A stretch of 47,754 bases of DNA from Deltaproteobacteria bacterium (GTDB lineage Bacteria > Desulfobacterota > Deferrisomatia > Deferrisomatales > JACRMM01): the NCBI GenBank assembly GCA_016214985.1, contig JACRMM010000035.1, positions 126,052 through 173,805 of the forward strand. Direction: 5' to 3'. The notes under the pieces are model-generated. The model searched no databases, had not been told where the DNA came from, and was given only the letters and a program-made list of their open reading frames with translations. A program made the translations under genes and the position numbers. This document shows positions 1 through 8,309 of this stretch, piece by piece. How positions within the stretch are numbered: the stretch's first letter is position 1; every line of letters begins with the position of its first letter.

Positions 1-813
1 ACCATCCGGTGGGCGAGCCGAGTGGAGCCAGAATGGCTTTCGGCCGTGCAGCCCCTGGTGCGGCGAACGCGGACGTGGTTCGACGCCGACTCGGGGAGAG
101 TCACGGCGCTCGAAGGAGACTACTACGAGAACCTCTGCGTGAGCGAGCGGGCCGTCGCTCCCGAACCGGTCGAGGCGGCCCGACGACTGGCCGAGGCCGT
201 GCTCCCCGACCCGGTGGGACTCCTCAGGCCCGGCCGAGCGGCCGAGGCGTTCATCGCTCGGTGCCGGTTCCTTGCCGGAGCCATGCCCGAGTTGGAACTC
301 CCCCGATGGGACGAGGCGGAATGGTCGACGGTGCTCCAGGAACTCGCGCGCGGGAAGAGGAGCCTCCCGGAACTGCGCAGCGCAGACCTGCTCAGCGTGC
401 TTCGGGCGCACCTCTCTTGGTCCCAGCGCCAGGCCCTCGACCGCGAGGCACCGGAGCACGTGGAAGTGCCGAGCGGCAGCCGCGTCGCACTCCGCTATCG
501 GGCCGACGGCTCACCAAGCCTTTCGGTCAAGATCCAAGAGGTGTTCGGCTGGCGACGCGGTCCACGGCTGGCGGGGGACCGCGTCGCCGTGGTACTCCAC
601 CTGCTCGGTCCCCACGGCCGCCCCCTTCAGATCACATCGGACCTGGAGAGCTTCTGGGCGAACGCGTACCCCGAAATCCGCAAGGAAATGCGTGGCCGAT
701 ACCCCAAGCATCGCTGGCCCGAAGACCCGTGGTCGGCTCCTCCCAGCCGCCGCACCACGAACCTCGCGGGCGTCGGCCCCTCCGAACACGTCTCCGGAAG
801 AAATCCGAGTTGA
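1..813 (+). CDS. hrpB: ATP-dependent RNA helicase HrpB, C-terminal part (5' end outside window)
   Basis: The reading frame is open from base 1, so the gene starts upstream of the window; about 270 codons are present. The visible part is the C-terminal domain specific to HrpB, a DEAH-family RNA-dependent ATPase of unclear physiological role. Recognisable blocks are the VPSGSR segment, the VKIQEVFG segment followed by HLLGPHGRPLQIT, and the diagnostic ending FWANAYPEIRKEMRGRYPKHRWPEDP. The helicase core (Walker A, DEAH) must lie to the left. About 25 residues follow the PEDP block, a somewhat long tail. mtgA starts 117 bp downstream on the same strand. Family assignment is firm; the intactness of the whole gene cannot be judged here. 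Confidence 0.93.
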   Translation, partial: TIRWASRVEPEWLSAVQPLVRRTRTWFDADSGRVTALEGDYYENLCVSERAVAPEPVEAARRLAEAVLPDPVGLLRPGRAAEAFIARCRFLAGAMPELELPRWDEAEWSTVLQELARGKRSLPELRSADLLSVLRAHLSWSQRQALDREAPEHVEVPSGSRVALRYRADGSPSLSVKIQEVFGWRRGPRLAGDRVAVVLHLLGPHGRPLQITSDLESFWANAYPEIRKEMRGRYPKHRWPEDPWSAPPSRRTTNLAGVGPSEHVSGRNPS

Positions 814-930
814 CAGTGGAAACGCCGCCTGCTATTACCGCGACGCTTCCTTCCCGCGATCCTGAGGACTGCGACCACGATTCGCCGAACGATTCCTCCT
901 CTCCTTCTCCTCTGTGGTTCCCGGGCTATC

Positions 931-1632
931 ATGAAGAAACGGTTCCGCGGGGCTTCCTGGCTGCGCGTCGGTACGATCCTCCTGGCGCTCTTCTCGGTCT
1001 ACCAGTTCTGGATCTTCGCCCACATCTGGTACTGGGTGGGCCACAACCCGTCCACCAGCTCCTTCATGGAGAATCGCCTTCGCATCCTCCAAGAGCAGAA
1101 TCCAGATGCCGAACTGCGCCACCGCTGGGTGCCGTATCAGCGGATCTCGATCCACCTCAAACGCGCGGTGATCGCCGCCGAAGACTACAAGTTCCTGGAC
1201 CACGAGGGGTTCGACTGGGAGGGAATCCAGGACGCGGTGGAGCGCAACCTGAAGCGTCGCGAGATCGTCGCCGGGGGGTCCACCATCAGCCAGCAACTCG
1301 CCAAGAACCTGTTCCTTTCGAGCAAGCGCACTCCGTGGCGCAAGGGCGAAGAAGCGGTGATCACCCTCATGCTCGAGACCGTGATGACAAAGCGCAGGAT
1401 CCTGGAGATCTACCTGAACGTGATCGAGTGGGGCGATGGGGTGTTCGGAGCCGCCGCGGCCTCGCGCTACTATTATCGGACCAACGTCGCATCGCTCTCA
1501 CCGGACCAGGCCGCGCGACTCGCCGCCATGATCCCGAACCCGCGATACTACGACAAGAACCGCTCGGATCCGCGTCTCGCGCGCCGAACCCGTTGGATCC
1601 TCTGGCGCATGAGGTACGCGCGGGTCCCTTGA
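931..1632 (+). CDS. mtgA: monofunctional biosynthetic peptidoglycan transglycosylase
   Basis: A GT51 lytic-type polymerase that joins lipid II into glycan strands at the outer face of the inner membrane. The 233-aa length is normal for MtgA. A single N-terminal membrane anchor spans roughly residues 12-36 after a basic MKKRFR start. The catalytic glutamate is in VIAAEDYKFLDHEG, and further GT51 blocks follow: GGSTISQQLAKNLF, a KGEEAVITLMLE segment, and RILEIYLNVIEWGDG. There is no transpeptidase domain, which separates it from class A PBPs. Start chosen at ATG 931 because the basic N-region and anchor follow directly; no strong ribosome binding site is visible. The 195 bp to the next gene show no other feature. 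Confidence 0.94.
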   Translation: MKKRFRGASWLRVGTILLALFSVYQFWIFAHIWYWVGHNPSTSSFMENRLRILQEQNPDAELRHRWVPYQRISIHLKRAVIAAEDYKFLDHEGFDWEGIQDAVERNLKRREIVAGGSTISQQLAKNLFLSSKRTPWRKGEEAVITLMLETVMTKRRILEIYLNVIEWGDGVFGAAAASRYYYRTNVASLSPDQAARLAAMIPNPRYYDKNRSDPRLARRTRWILWRMRYARVP

Positions 1633-1826
1633 CCGAGAGCCGACCGCTCTTCTGCGGGGAGACGCGTGGGTCGACGGCGGATTCGACCGTGGCGACGAGG
1701 CGGCGACGTCTGGTAAGCTCTCCGCGAGAACCTTGTCGCAACCCTTCTGGTCAGCCCCGCCGACCCTCGCGCCTCGAGCCCACACCCGCTCCCGGGGAAG
1801 GCCGCCGGCCGACGAGCCAACGCCCC

Positions 1827-3272
1827 ATGCAAAGCTCCCCGTCGCACAAACCCGGGCCCTTTCTCACGCTCGTCCTCACCGGGTTTCTTCTCGTCTCCCT
1901 ACCGTTGGGCGCAGGCCTCGTCAGCGCCTGGCGCTCCGTGGACCGCCTCGAGGCCCAGAGCCGAGGAGCTCTCTACACTGCTGCCAAGGCCACGCAGAAC
2001 AGCCGGGCGCTGGTGGAGCAGATCCTCGATCTGGAGCGGAAGGCGCGGCAGTTCTTGATCCTTGGAGACGCGCCGTCGCGAGAGGCGTTCGCGAACAAGG
2101 CGGCCACTGCCCTGGAGACCGTGTCGAAACTGGGGTCCCTGGAGCTTCCCGCAACCCAGCACGCAGAGATCCGCGCCTTCCGGGCGCGGCTGGAGAGGGC
2201 CTCCCTCTCGCTTCAGCAGGCCGCCACGGGCACCGACCTGGCGCGGCAGATCGGAGTGGACTTCGAGGAGCTCAGCCAGAGGGCCCAGGTGATTCTCGAC
2301 GCCAGCAACACCTGGGCGGCCCGAGAGGCGGACGGATTGCAGCAGACCGCCGCGAAGACCCGCCGCGTCCTCCTCTGGCAGACCGCGGCCCTCATCCCGG
2401 CCACGGTGTTCGTCGGTGCCCTCTTCGCCGCTCTCATCTTTCGGCCCGTCCACCAGATCCACCAGGCGATCATCCGCCTGGGGGAGGGAGACCTGCAGTC
2501 GCGCATCGCCGTGAAGGGCCCCCAGGACCTGGAACTTCTCGGGGAGCGCCTGGACTGGCTCCGCCGCAGGCTGGCGGAGTCCCTTGAGCAAAAGCAACGC
2601 TTTCTCGCCCACCTCTCCCACGATCTCAAGACGCCCTTGACCGCGGTTCGCGAGGGCGCCGAGCTCCTCGCCGACGAGGTGGTCGGAGGGCTCACCCCGC
2701 AGCAGAAGGAGGTCACGGAGATCCTGCAACAGAACAGCATCAAGCTCCACCGATCGATCGAGGCTCTCCTGGATTTTGGCCTCACCCAGACTCCGGCCCG
2801 CGTCGGCGGCTCGGACAGCGTCCCCCTCTCCTCCCTGGTGGCGGACCTCCTGGCCGACCACAAACCGGCGGCCATGAAGAAGGAGCTTACGGTGCACAGC
2901 GACCTCGCCGACGTCTGGGCCCGCGGCAGCGCCGAAGAGTTGCGCGTCGTCGTGGACAACCTGCTCTCGAATGCCGTCAAGTTCACGCCGGCGGGAGGCC
3001 GGATCCGCGTGACCGTCGCCCGCCGAGCCGGCGAGGCGTTGGTCGACGTCGAGGATTCCGGTCCTGGAATCGGAGAGGAGGATCGGGAGCGCGTGTTCGA
3101 GGCGTTTTACCGGGGTGCCTCGCGGGCGGATGGCCTCATCAAGGGGAGCGGACTGGGCCTGTCGATCGCCTCGGAGCTCGCCGCCTCCCACGGCGGCCGG
3201 CTCGAGATCGTCGGCGTCGGACCCGGCGCCCACTTCCGCCTGACGCTGCCCTTGGAGGGGCGCCCCACATGA
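1827..3272 (+). CDS. glrK: sensor histidine kinase, GlrK (QseE)-like
   Basis: Membrane histidine kinase of the GlrK/QseE type. Order: TM1 at about residues 10-32, a periplasmic helical sensor region to about 183, TM2 at about 184-208, HAMP linker, then the dimerisation H-box HLSHDLKTPLTAVREG with phospho-acceptor His265. The ATP-binding domain has an N-box (VVDNLLSNAVKFTP), G1 (DSGPGI) and G2 (GSGLGLSI). The block after the H-box (ELLADEVVGGLTPQQKEV) is characteristic of GlrK. The same frame is open back to base 9, but ATG 1827 is taken because the signal-like TM1 follows it and the upstream part is antisense/out-of-frame to hrpB and mtgA. It overlaps the next gene by ATGA and forms an operon with it and glrR, as in enterobacteria. 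Confidence 0.92.
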   Translation: MQSSPSHKPGPFLTLVLTGFLLVSLPLGAGLVSAWRSVDRLEAQSRGALYTAAKATQNSRALVEQILDLERKARQFLILGDAPSREAFANKAATALETVSKLGSLELPATQHAEIRAFRARLERASLSLQQAATGTDLARQIGVDFEELSQRAQVILDASNTWAAREADGLQQTAAKTRRVLLWQTAALIPATVFVGALFAALIFRPVHQIHQAIIRLGEGDLQSRIAVKGPQDLELLGERLDWLRRRLAESLEQKQRFLAHLSHDLKTPLTAVREGAELLADEVVGGLTPQQKEVTEILQQNSIKLHRSIEALLDFGLTQTPARVGGSDSVPLSSLVADLLADHKPAAMKKELTVHSDLADVWARGSAEELRVVVDNLLSNAVKFTPAGGRIRVTVARRAGEALVDVEDSGPGIGEEDRERVFEAFYRGASRADGLIKGSGLGLSIASELAASHGGRLEIVGVGPGAHFRLTLPLEGRPT

Positions 3273-3778
3273 CCCCAAGAGCGATCCTTGCCACGGCGCT
3301 GGCTTGTATCCTCGGGGGCGCGTTCCTCGTGGGGTGCGCCGCAACCCGCTGGGAGGTTCCGGCGCCCTGCAACGCGGCCGGCGTGCTCACGCAATACGAG
3401 TCGTGGGAGCGACTGGGCCCCGAGCAGCTCGACGCGGCTTACAGCCAGGCCCGGCGGGCGTTCGAGCGCTCCGGCAGTGACTGCGCCCGGCTACAGATGG
3501 CGGCTCTCACAGTGCTCCAAAGCTCGCGAAAGAACGAAACGTACGCGTTGAAGATCCTGGACGACTACCTCGAGGCGAACAAAGGAGCGGGCGATCCGCG
3601 TACCTCGCTGGCCCGACTGCTGGCGCGGATGCTTCGTGAGAGGGTCGATGGGGATGCTCGGACCAAGGCGGCTCTGAAGAAGGCCATGGACGAACAGGCC
3701 CGGGCCGATGGCTGCAAGCGCCAGCTCGAGGACCTGCGCAACGTCGAAAAGATCATCGACGAACGAGGGACGCGATGA
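3269..3778 (+). CDS. small lipoprotein in the QseG position
   Basis: A 169-aa protein with a lipoprotein signal peptide and lipobox FLVGC (Cys23), so it is probably membrane anchored in the periplasm. The remainder is helical with two clusters of charged residues. It sits between the kinase and the regulator exactly where enterobacteria carry qseG (yfhG), the outer-membrane lipoprotein that binds the kinase QseE and regulates it. The start overlaps the kinase stop (ATGA) and its own stop overlaps the next start (ATGA), so all three genes should be translationally coupled. Sequence similarity to QseG itself is only weakly visible; the functional call rests mainly on position, length and lipobox. 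Confidence 0.75.
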   Translation: MTPRAILATALACILGGAFLVGCAATRWEVPAPCNAAGVLTQYESWERLGPEQLDAAYSQARRAFERSGSDCARLQMAALTVLQSSRKNETYALKILDDYLEANKGAGDPRTSLARLLARMLRERVDGDARTKAALKKAMDEQARADGCKRQLEDLRNVEKIIDERGTR

Positions 3779-5160
3779 GCACCGACGCTCGGAGCCGGCC
3801 GACGGCACCGGCCCGGATCCTGATCGTCGATGACGACCCCGACCTCCTGCGCCTGCTCACGATGCGGCTGAGCGCCGCAGGCTACGCCGTGGTCATCGCC
3901 GGGACCGGGGAAGCGGCCCTGACACAGATGGCCGCGGCTCGTCCGGACCTCGTCATCACTGACCTCCGGATGGAGGGGATGGACGGTCTGGCGCTCTTCG
4001 ATGCCATTCGCGTGGCCAACGCGAGCGTCCCGGTGATCATGCTCACCGCGCACGGCTCCATCCCGGATGCAGTCACAGCGACCCAGCGGGGGATCTTCAG
4101 CTTCCTGACCAAGCCGTTTCAAGGCAAGGAGCTCCTCTCCGAAGTGGAGAAGGCCCTGAGGCTCTCGGCACCGAACGGCGGGCGGAAATTGTCCGGAAAC
4201 GAGGAGGTGTGGCGCCGAGAGATCGTCACCCGCAGCCCGTTGATGGAAGATCTCCTGGCCAAGGCGCGGCTGGCGGCCCAGAGCGATGCCAGCGTGCTCA
4301 TCCTCGGCGATAGCGGCACCGGCAAGGAGCTGCTGGCCCGGGCGATCCACCGCGCCAGCCCGCGTGAGAGCAAGCCGTTTCAGGCGCTCAACTGCGGGGC
4401 GATCCCAGAGCAACTGCTGGAGTCCGAGCTCTTCGGGCACAGCAAGGGTTCGTTCACCGGGGCCATCCAAGACCACGAAGGGCTTTTCCAGGCCGCCCAA
4501 GGCGGCACGGTGCTGCTCGACGAAATCGGGGACATGCCTCCCAGCCTCCAGGTGAAACTGCTGCGCGTTCTCCAGGAGAAGCAGGTCAGGCCGGTGGGGT
4601 CGACCCGGCCTGTAGACATCGACGTACGCATCGTGTCGGCCACGCATCGAGACCTCGAGATGGAGATCGGCCGCGGCTCCTTCCGCGAGGATCTTTACTA
4701 CCGTCTCAACGTCATCGCCTTGCGCATCCCCTCGCTGGAGGAGCGGCGGGAAGACATCCCCCTGCTCGCGAACCACTTCCTGTCGCGTCTCTCCGAACGA
4801 AACCGGAAGAAGATCACCGGTCTCGCTCCGGATGCGCTGGAGATCCTCTTGACAGCCTCCTGGCCCGGAAACGTCCGCCACCTCCTCAACGTGGTGGAGC
4901 AGGCGGTGGCCCTCTCCACGACCCCCATCGTATCGGCCGCCCTCGTGAGCAACGCCCTCCAGAAGAACGCCGAGGAGGTGCTCTCCTTCGACCAGGCCCG
5001 CCGCCGGTTTGAGCAGCAGTACCTGGTCAAGCTCCTGCAGATGTCCGAGGGCAATGTGACCCACGCGGCCCGGCTCGCTGGCCGCAACCGCACCGACTTC
5101 TACAAGCTGCTGAGCCGCCACAAGATCGATCCCGCACTGTTCAAGCCCCACCACGACTGA
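3775..5160 (+). CDS. glrR: sigma-54-dependent response regulator, GlrR (QseF)-like
   Basis: 461-aa NtrC-type activator. The receiver domain has the acidic pair at D20/D21, phospho-acceptor D63 (VITDLRM), T91 and K113 (LTKPF). The AAA+ domain has Walker A GDSGTGKE, the sigma-54 contact loop GSFTGA (alanine replaced by serine relative to the usual GAFTGA), and Walker B LLDEIGD. The C-terminal Fis-type helix-turn-helix is in EGNVTHAARLAGRNRTDFYKL. The C-terminal FYKLLSRH segment is typical of the GlrR group. It is the last gene of the kinase-lipoprotein-regulator operon. Partner kinase is inferred to be the overlapping upstream gene. A long perfect hairpin follows 40 bp after the stop. Confidence 0.93.
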   Translation: MSTDARSRPTAPARILIVDDDPDLLRLLTMRLSAAGYAVVIAGTGEAALTQMAAARPDLVITDLRMEGMDGLALFDAIRVANASVPVIMLTAHGSIPDAVTATQRGIFSFLTKPFQGKELLSEVEKALRLSAPNGGRKLSGNEEVWRREIVTRSPLMEDLLAKARLAAQSDASVLILGDSGTGKELLARAIHRASPRESKPFQALNCGAIPEQLLESELFGHSKGSFTGAIQDHEGLFQAAQGGTVLLDEIGDMPPSLQVKLLRVLQEKQVRPVGSTRPVDIDVRIVSATHRDLEMEIGRGSFREDLYYRLNVIALRIPSLEERREDIPLLANHFLSRLSERNRKKITGLAPDALEILLTASWPGNVRHLLNVVEQAVALSTTPIVSAALVSNALQKNAEEVLSFDQARRRFEQQYLVKLLQMSEGNVTHAARLAGRNRTDFYKLLSRHKIDPALFKPHHD

Positions 5161-5200
5161 TCGAATCCGCCGCCGCCCCGAAGAGCGCGTCTCAAAAGTA

Positions 5201-5241
5201 CGACTGGCCCCGACCGACGTCGCGTCGATCGGGGCCAGTCG
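5201..5241 (+). terminator. long hairpin after the glrKR operon
   Basis: Two perfectly complementary 13-base arms (5201-5213 and 5229-5241, core GGCCCCGA/TCGGGGCC) enclose a 15-nt loop. It lies 40 bp after the glrR stop. No clear T-run follows, so it may be a transcript-end-stabilising hairpin or a weak or bidirectional terminator between converging operons. Confidence 0.6.
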
Positions 5242-5443
5242 GTTCCGCTTCCCGTAGGCCGCGAGGCTTCCGGGGACCTGCAACACTCCGCTCATCCCAG
5301 GATGGTTGCCTGTTGTGGTTCACCCCGGATTGGCCTGGGCTCGAGCCCCTCGGGGCTATCGTATCCCGGGACCTCGGGAAGCGGGAACCTGAGTTCAGGA
5401 TATCCTACCAGTTCCTCCTGTCAAGGAGTGGGTCCAGGGTTTT

Positions 5444-6502
5444 TCACCACCCGAGCGTGAGCTGGACCACCTGCCGCCGGTCAGCCCGATCCCCAGCCGC
5501 GCTCCCCAGCTCGGCGGCATAGGTCGCGTAGTCGAGCTTCACGCTCCAAAGGTCCAGGCTCGCCCCGAGCGTCCCGTATCCCTGATACAATCCGGCCCTG
5601 AGGGCCAGGAGCTGCCACAGGCGCACCTCGGCGCCAAAGTGCAGACGCTTATACACGTCGTCGTCAGCACCCACGTTGCTCGTAACGTCGACCCAGTCAG
5701 CGGCACCGATCAGCGTCAACCAGGATGAGAACGACTGCATCACTGACGCCCCTAGGTTGACCTGCTGCGGGAGGACCCCTGCGTCCTCGAGGTCGACGTC
5801 CCCGATGTTCTGCACGACAACCGCGACCGTCGGTTTGAGCGCGACCGGGAACTCGACCATGGCACCAGCGTCGAAGCCGAAGCCCGTGCCCTTCTTCAGG
5901 TCGTCCCGAACCCGATCCTCGAAGCCGTTGGAGGCGATGTCGGCGGCGGTGTAAATCTGCTCGAGGCGCTGGGCTCGAACGTACTTGGCGGCCGCACCGA
6001 GCTTCAGAATGCCATCCAAGAACCCGAAGCCGAGCCCCGCGTGTCCGGACACCCCACCCACGCCGGAAACCTCGATCTCGGGGTACGCGGGGTTGCCGGG
6101 CTGCGCGTTCACTGAGGCCTGCCCCAGGACACCTACCCCGAAGTGGCGCATCCAGAAGCTGGGGTAGAGCGCCACCCGTGCGTGCAAGCGCTCTCCCATG
6201 TGATCCTCGAGGAGTTGGATGACCTCAGCCGTGTCATTGAAATCGGTATCCCGGGCGTCCTTGTAGAACTGGATTCCGTTCTTGTTCGCCTCGACGAGGG
6301 GGTTGATGACCCCGGCGCCCAGCTTCTGGACCTTGTCCAGGCCCGCCGGATTGTAGAACACGGCGTTTCCGTCGTCAGCCACCGCGGTAAACGCTCCGCC
6401 CATTCCCAGGGGCCGCACCCCCTCATAGAAGGTCGGGCACTCGCGCCCGAGCACCGGTGCAGCCGACACGGCGATCGTCAGGGCAAGTAGAATCCTCCTC
6501 AC
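5444..6502 (-). CDS. outer-membrane beta-barrel protein, TraF_2/FadL-like
   Basis: 352 aa with a Sec signal peptide (about residues 1-19). A conserved barrel N-terminus follows, with GVRPLGMGGAFTAVADD then AVFYNPAGL, the signature shared by FadL/OmpP1-type transporters and the TraF_2 (conjugal-transfer-annotated) barrel family. Alternating strands rich in aromatic and glycine residues run to the end, and the protein finishes with VVQLTLGW, an aromatic terminal residue typical of Bam-inserted barrels. The start codon overlaps the stop of the lipoprotein gene upstream by 4 bp, so the two are coupled. Ligand unknown; the conjugation label of the family should not be taken literally because no conjugation gene is nearby. 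Confidence 0.75.
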   Translation of the reverse strand: MRRILLALTIAVSAAPVLGRECPTFYEGVRPLGMGGAFTAVADDGNAVFYNPAGLDKVQKLGAGVINPLVEANKNGIQFYKDARDTDFNDTAEVIQLLEDHMGERLHARVALYPSFWMRHFGVGVLGQASVNAQPGNPAYPEIEVSGVGGVSGHAGLGFGFLDGILKLGAAAKYVRAQRLEQIYTAADIASNGFEDRVRDDLKKGTGFGFDAGAMVEFPVALKPTVAVVVQNIGDVDLEDAGVLPQQVNLGASVMQSFSSWLTLIGAADWVDVTSNVGADDDVYKRLHFGAEVRLWQLLALRAGLYQGYGTLGASLDLWSVKLDYATYAAELGSAAGDRADRRQVVQLTLGW

Positions 6503-7413
6503 GGCAGCTCCTCCCCGGCGCTCGAGCCGCCGAGGCTGTCCAGCAGCTGCGACAGGTAGTCGCGGAGCTCCTGGTCCGTCACGTGCTGCGGCGTGTCATC
6601 GCCGAGGTACCCGATCTCCGTCAGGAACTTGTCGAACTCCGGGGCGATGTCGTTGTCGTCCAATCCTTCGACGCTGCCGGTCACTCCGTCGATCAGGACG
6701 CGCATCGCCGCGTCGACCAGCGCCAGGTCACCGTCCAGCGTCGTGGGTGCCACCAGGTCCGGGATCACATCGGCAGCGTGGGCCTGGAGCTCGTCCAGCG
6801 TGAGGAGCAGGGTCCCGCTTCCCCGCGGATACTCCAACTGCGCAACGACCGACAGCACTGCATGGACGGCGGCGTAGAGGCCCCCCTGAAACGTCTGGTC
6901 CTTGGTCGGGGTCCACTCCGCAGACGCCGCGGCCACGCGCGGGGCCACGGCGCCGTACCCGGGCAGGAGGTAGCCGATCGCCTTGGTGAGGAGCACGAGT
7001 TTGCCTTCGCTTCCCACGAGGTCGTCGGTCGTGATCGTCCCGCTGCCATCGACGTCGAAGAGCCTCGTGATCGAGTCATAGAGGATGCTCTCGGCGTCGC
7101 CACTGTCTGCCTTCTGCGCCTCGGCGACCTCCTTCAGGAGCGTCAAGGCGTCGAAGCCGGCCTTGCCCACATAGGCGCTCGCAAGGTACTTGGCCACATC
7201 GGCATCCGGGTGGTCAGCCTCGTAGAGTCCTCCGAAGACGTCGATGGCGTCGTCCCAGCGACGCTCGTCCAGGGCCCGGCGCCCCGCCTCGACCTTCGCC
7301 TCCGAACCGGAGCCGTCCGAGCTGGCTCCCTCGAAGACGTTCGAGTCACCGCACCCCGTCAAGGCGAGGCCCAACACCGCCATCGCAGCCCAGATCCAGC
7401 TTCTTCCGCCCAT
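6499..7413 (-). CDS. lipoprotein of unknown function with an EF-hand-like loop
   Basis: 304 aa; lipoprotein signal with lipobox LALTGC (Cys21), followed by a Ser/Gly-rich linker. Residues about 40-95 look like one or two TPR-type helical repeats (RRALDERRWDDAIDVF, then YLASAYVGKAG). Around residue 116 there is a calcium-loop-like DVDGSGTITTDD segment resembling a dockerin/EF-hand loop. The rest is helical and acidic without a recognised domain. It is cotranscribed with the outer-membrane barrel gene downstream (ATGA overlap) and probably the small membrane protein upstream (81 bp gap). A periplasmic accessory of the barrel is a plausible but unproven role. Confidence 0.7.
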   Translation of the reverse strand: MGGRSWIWAAMAVLGLALTGCGDSNVFEGASSDGSGSEAKVEAGRRALDERRWDDAIDVFGGLYEADHPDADVAKYLASAYVGKAGFDALTLLKEVAEAQKADSGDAESILYDSITRLFDVDGSGTITTDDLVGSEGKLVLLTKAIGYLLPGYGAVAPRVAAASAEWTPTKDQTFQGGLYAAVHAVLSVVAQLEYPRGSGTLLLTLDELQAHAADVIPDLVAPTTLDGDLALVDAAMRVLIDGVTGSVEGLDDNDIAPEFDKFLTEIGYLGDDTPQHVTDQELRDYLSQLLDSLGGSSAGEELP

Positions 7414-7494
7414 CTTCGTCCTCCTCCCGCGTGGTTGTCCCGAACTCGGTCAACGTCCTTTCTCTTCGACCGCTCGGGCCCGACCCTTGAGCAC

Positions 7495-7779
7495 TCACTC
7501 CTCCCCGGGAGCGCCCGTCGGCTCCCGGGCCTGTAGGTCGAGGCGGTGCAGGCGCGCGAGGAACAAGAATACATAGATCAGCGCGAGGGCGATGGCGAGG
7601 GTGTACACCCACACCGGCAGCCGGAGCACTCGCGTTGAGAGCCACGAGATACCGGCCAATCCAGCCCCGAGCGCGAGCACGTAAGGCAGGGTCCAGAGCA
7701 CGGTCTGAACCGCGGCCGCGCCGGTCTCAAGTCCGAAGAACCGAAGAATCGCGCCCCCTCTGCGTCCTATGTGCCCCAC
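7495..7779 (-). CDS. small two-helix membrane protein, unknown
   Basis: 94 aa with two hydrophobic segments at about residues 24-46 and 53-75 separated by a short arginine-containing turn, so both termini are on the same side of the inner membrane. The C-terminal tail is charged (RLHRLDLQAREP). I do not recognise the family. It reads on the same strand as the lipoprotein and barrel genes and would be the first gene of that operon. Its status as a real gene rests on the coherent hydrophobic pattern and the operon position. Confidence 0.55.
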   Translation of the reverse strand: MGHIGRRGGAILRFFGLETGAAAVQTVLWTLPYVLALGAGLAGISWLSTRVLRLPVWVYTLAIALALIYVFLFLARLHRLDLQAREPTGAPGEE

Positions 7780-8309
7780 CGCTGTCTCCTCCTCGGCGGC
7801 TGAACCGCCGTTTGTCCGCTGTCAACGCTTCCCAGGGTTGCAGGGGCTCGTCTGTCACCTGCCGCCGCGAGATGGTACCTGCAACCGACCGCAGTTCCAA
7901 TCCTGACGGGAGCCGGATCGCTCAGAGCGCTGCACCGACCGACCTGCCGGTTGGCACCCCCCCGAGCCCTCGCGGTCCACCCATTCCTTCGACTCCGCTT
8001 GCCCTGTCCCCGGCAGAGGTGCAACATCGTATTGTGGGCGTTTGTTCTGCTTACACGAAACATGTTTTGTTTTGGTTTAATTTTGCCCTTGAGTCACTGT
8101 TTTGCATATGTTAACTTCCGCCCGCGGTCAAACGGGGTTCACTCGAGCCAAACTTAGGGATCTTCCCCGAGGCCCAGCGAACAGCGGGCGGAGACAGCGA
8201 GGCACGGAGCCGGCCGCACCGCCCGTTTCATCGTCAACGGCATTGGCGCCAAACCTCTCATGCGGATTCCCGAAGGCAACCCTCGGCCTCATTCGGAAAG
8301 GAGCAGCCC
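7780..8309. other. 530-bp divergent intergenic region with an AT-rich core
   Basis: Separates the minus-strand envelope operon from the plus-strand acyl-CoA synthetase gene. No gene is supported. The left half is GC-rich and ordinary. Bases about 8030-8115 are markedly AT-rich for this genome and contain a 10-bp palindrome (AAACATGTTT, 8058-8067) and a candidate promoter. The 200 bp before the synthetase start would be a long leader. Confidence 0.6.
8083..8112 (+). promoter_or_regulatory. candidate sigma-70-type promoter for the acyl-CoA synthetase gene
   Basis: A TTGCCC hexamer at 8083-8088 and TATGTT at 8107-8112 are separated by 18 bp in the AT-rich core. The ribosome binding site AAAGGAG (8297-8303) precedes the GTG start of the gene 200 bp further on. 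The promoter is a visual call; the palindrome AAACATGTTT just upstream could be an operator. Confidence 0.35.

Noticed and set aside
9..1826. Long open frame that would extend the histidine kinase gene by 606 codons
   Set aside because: It overlaps hrpB and mtgA in another frame, its translation is Arg/Pro/Gly-rich without domain structure, and a proper signal-like TM starts at ATG 1827.
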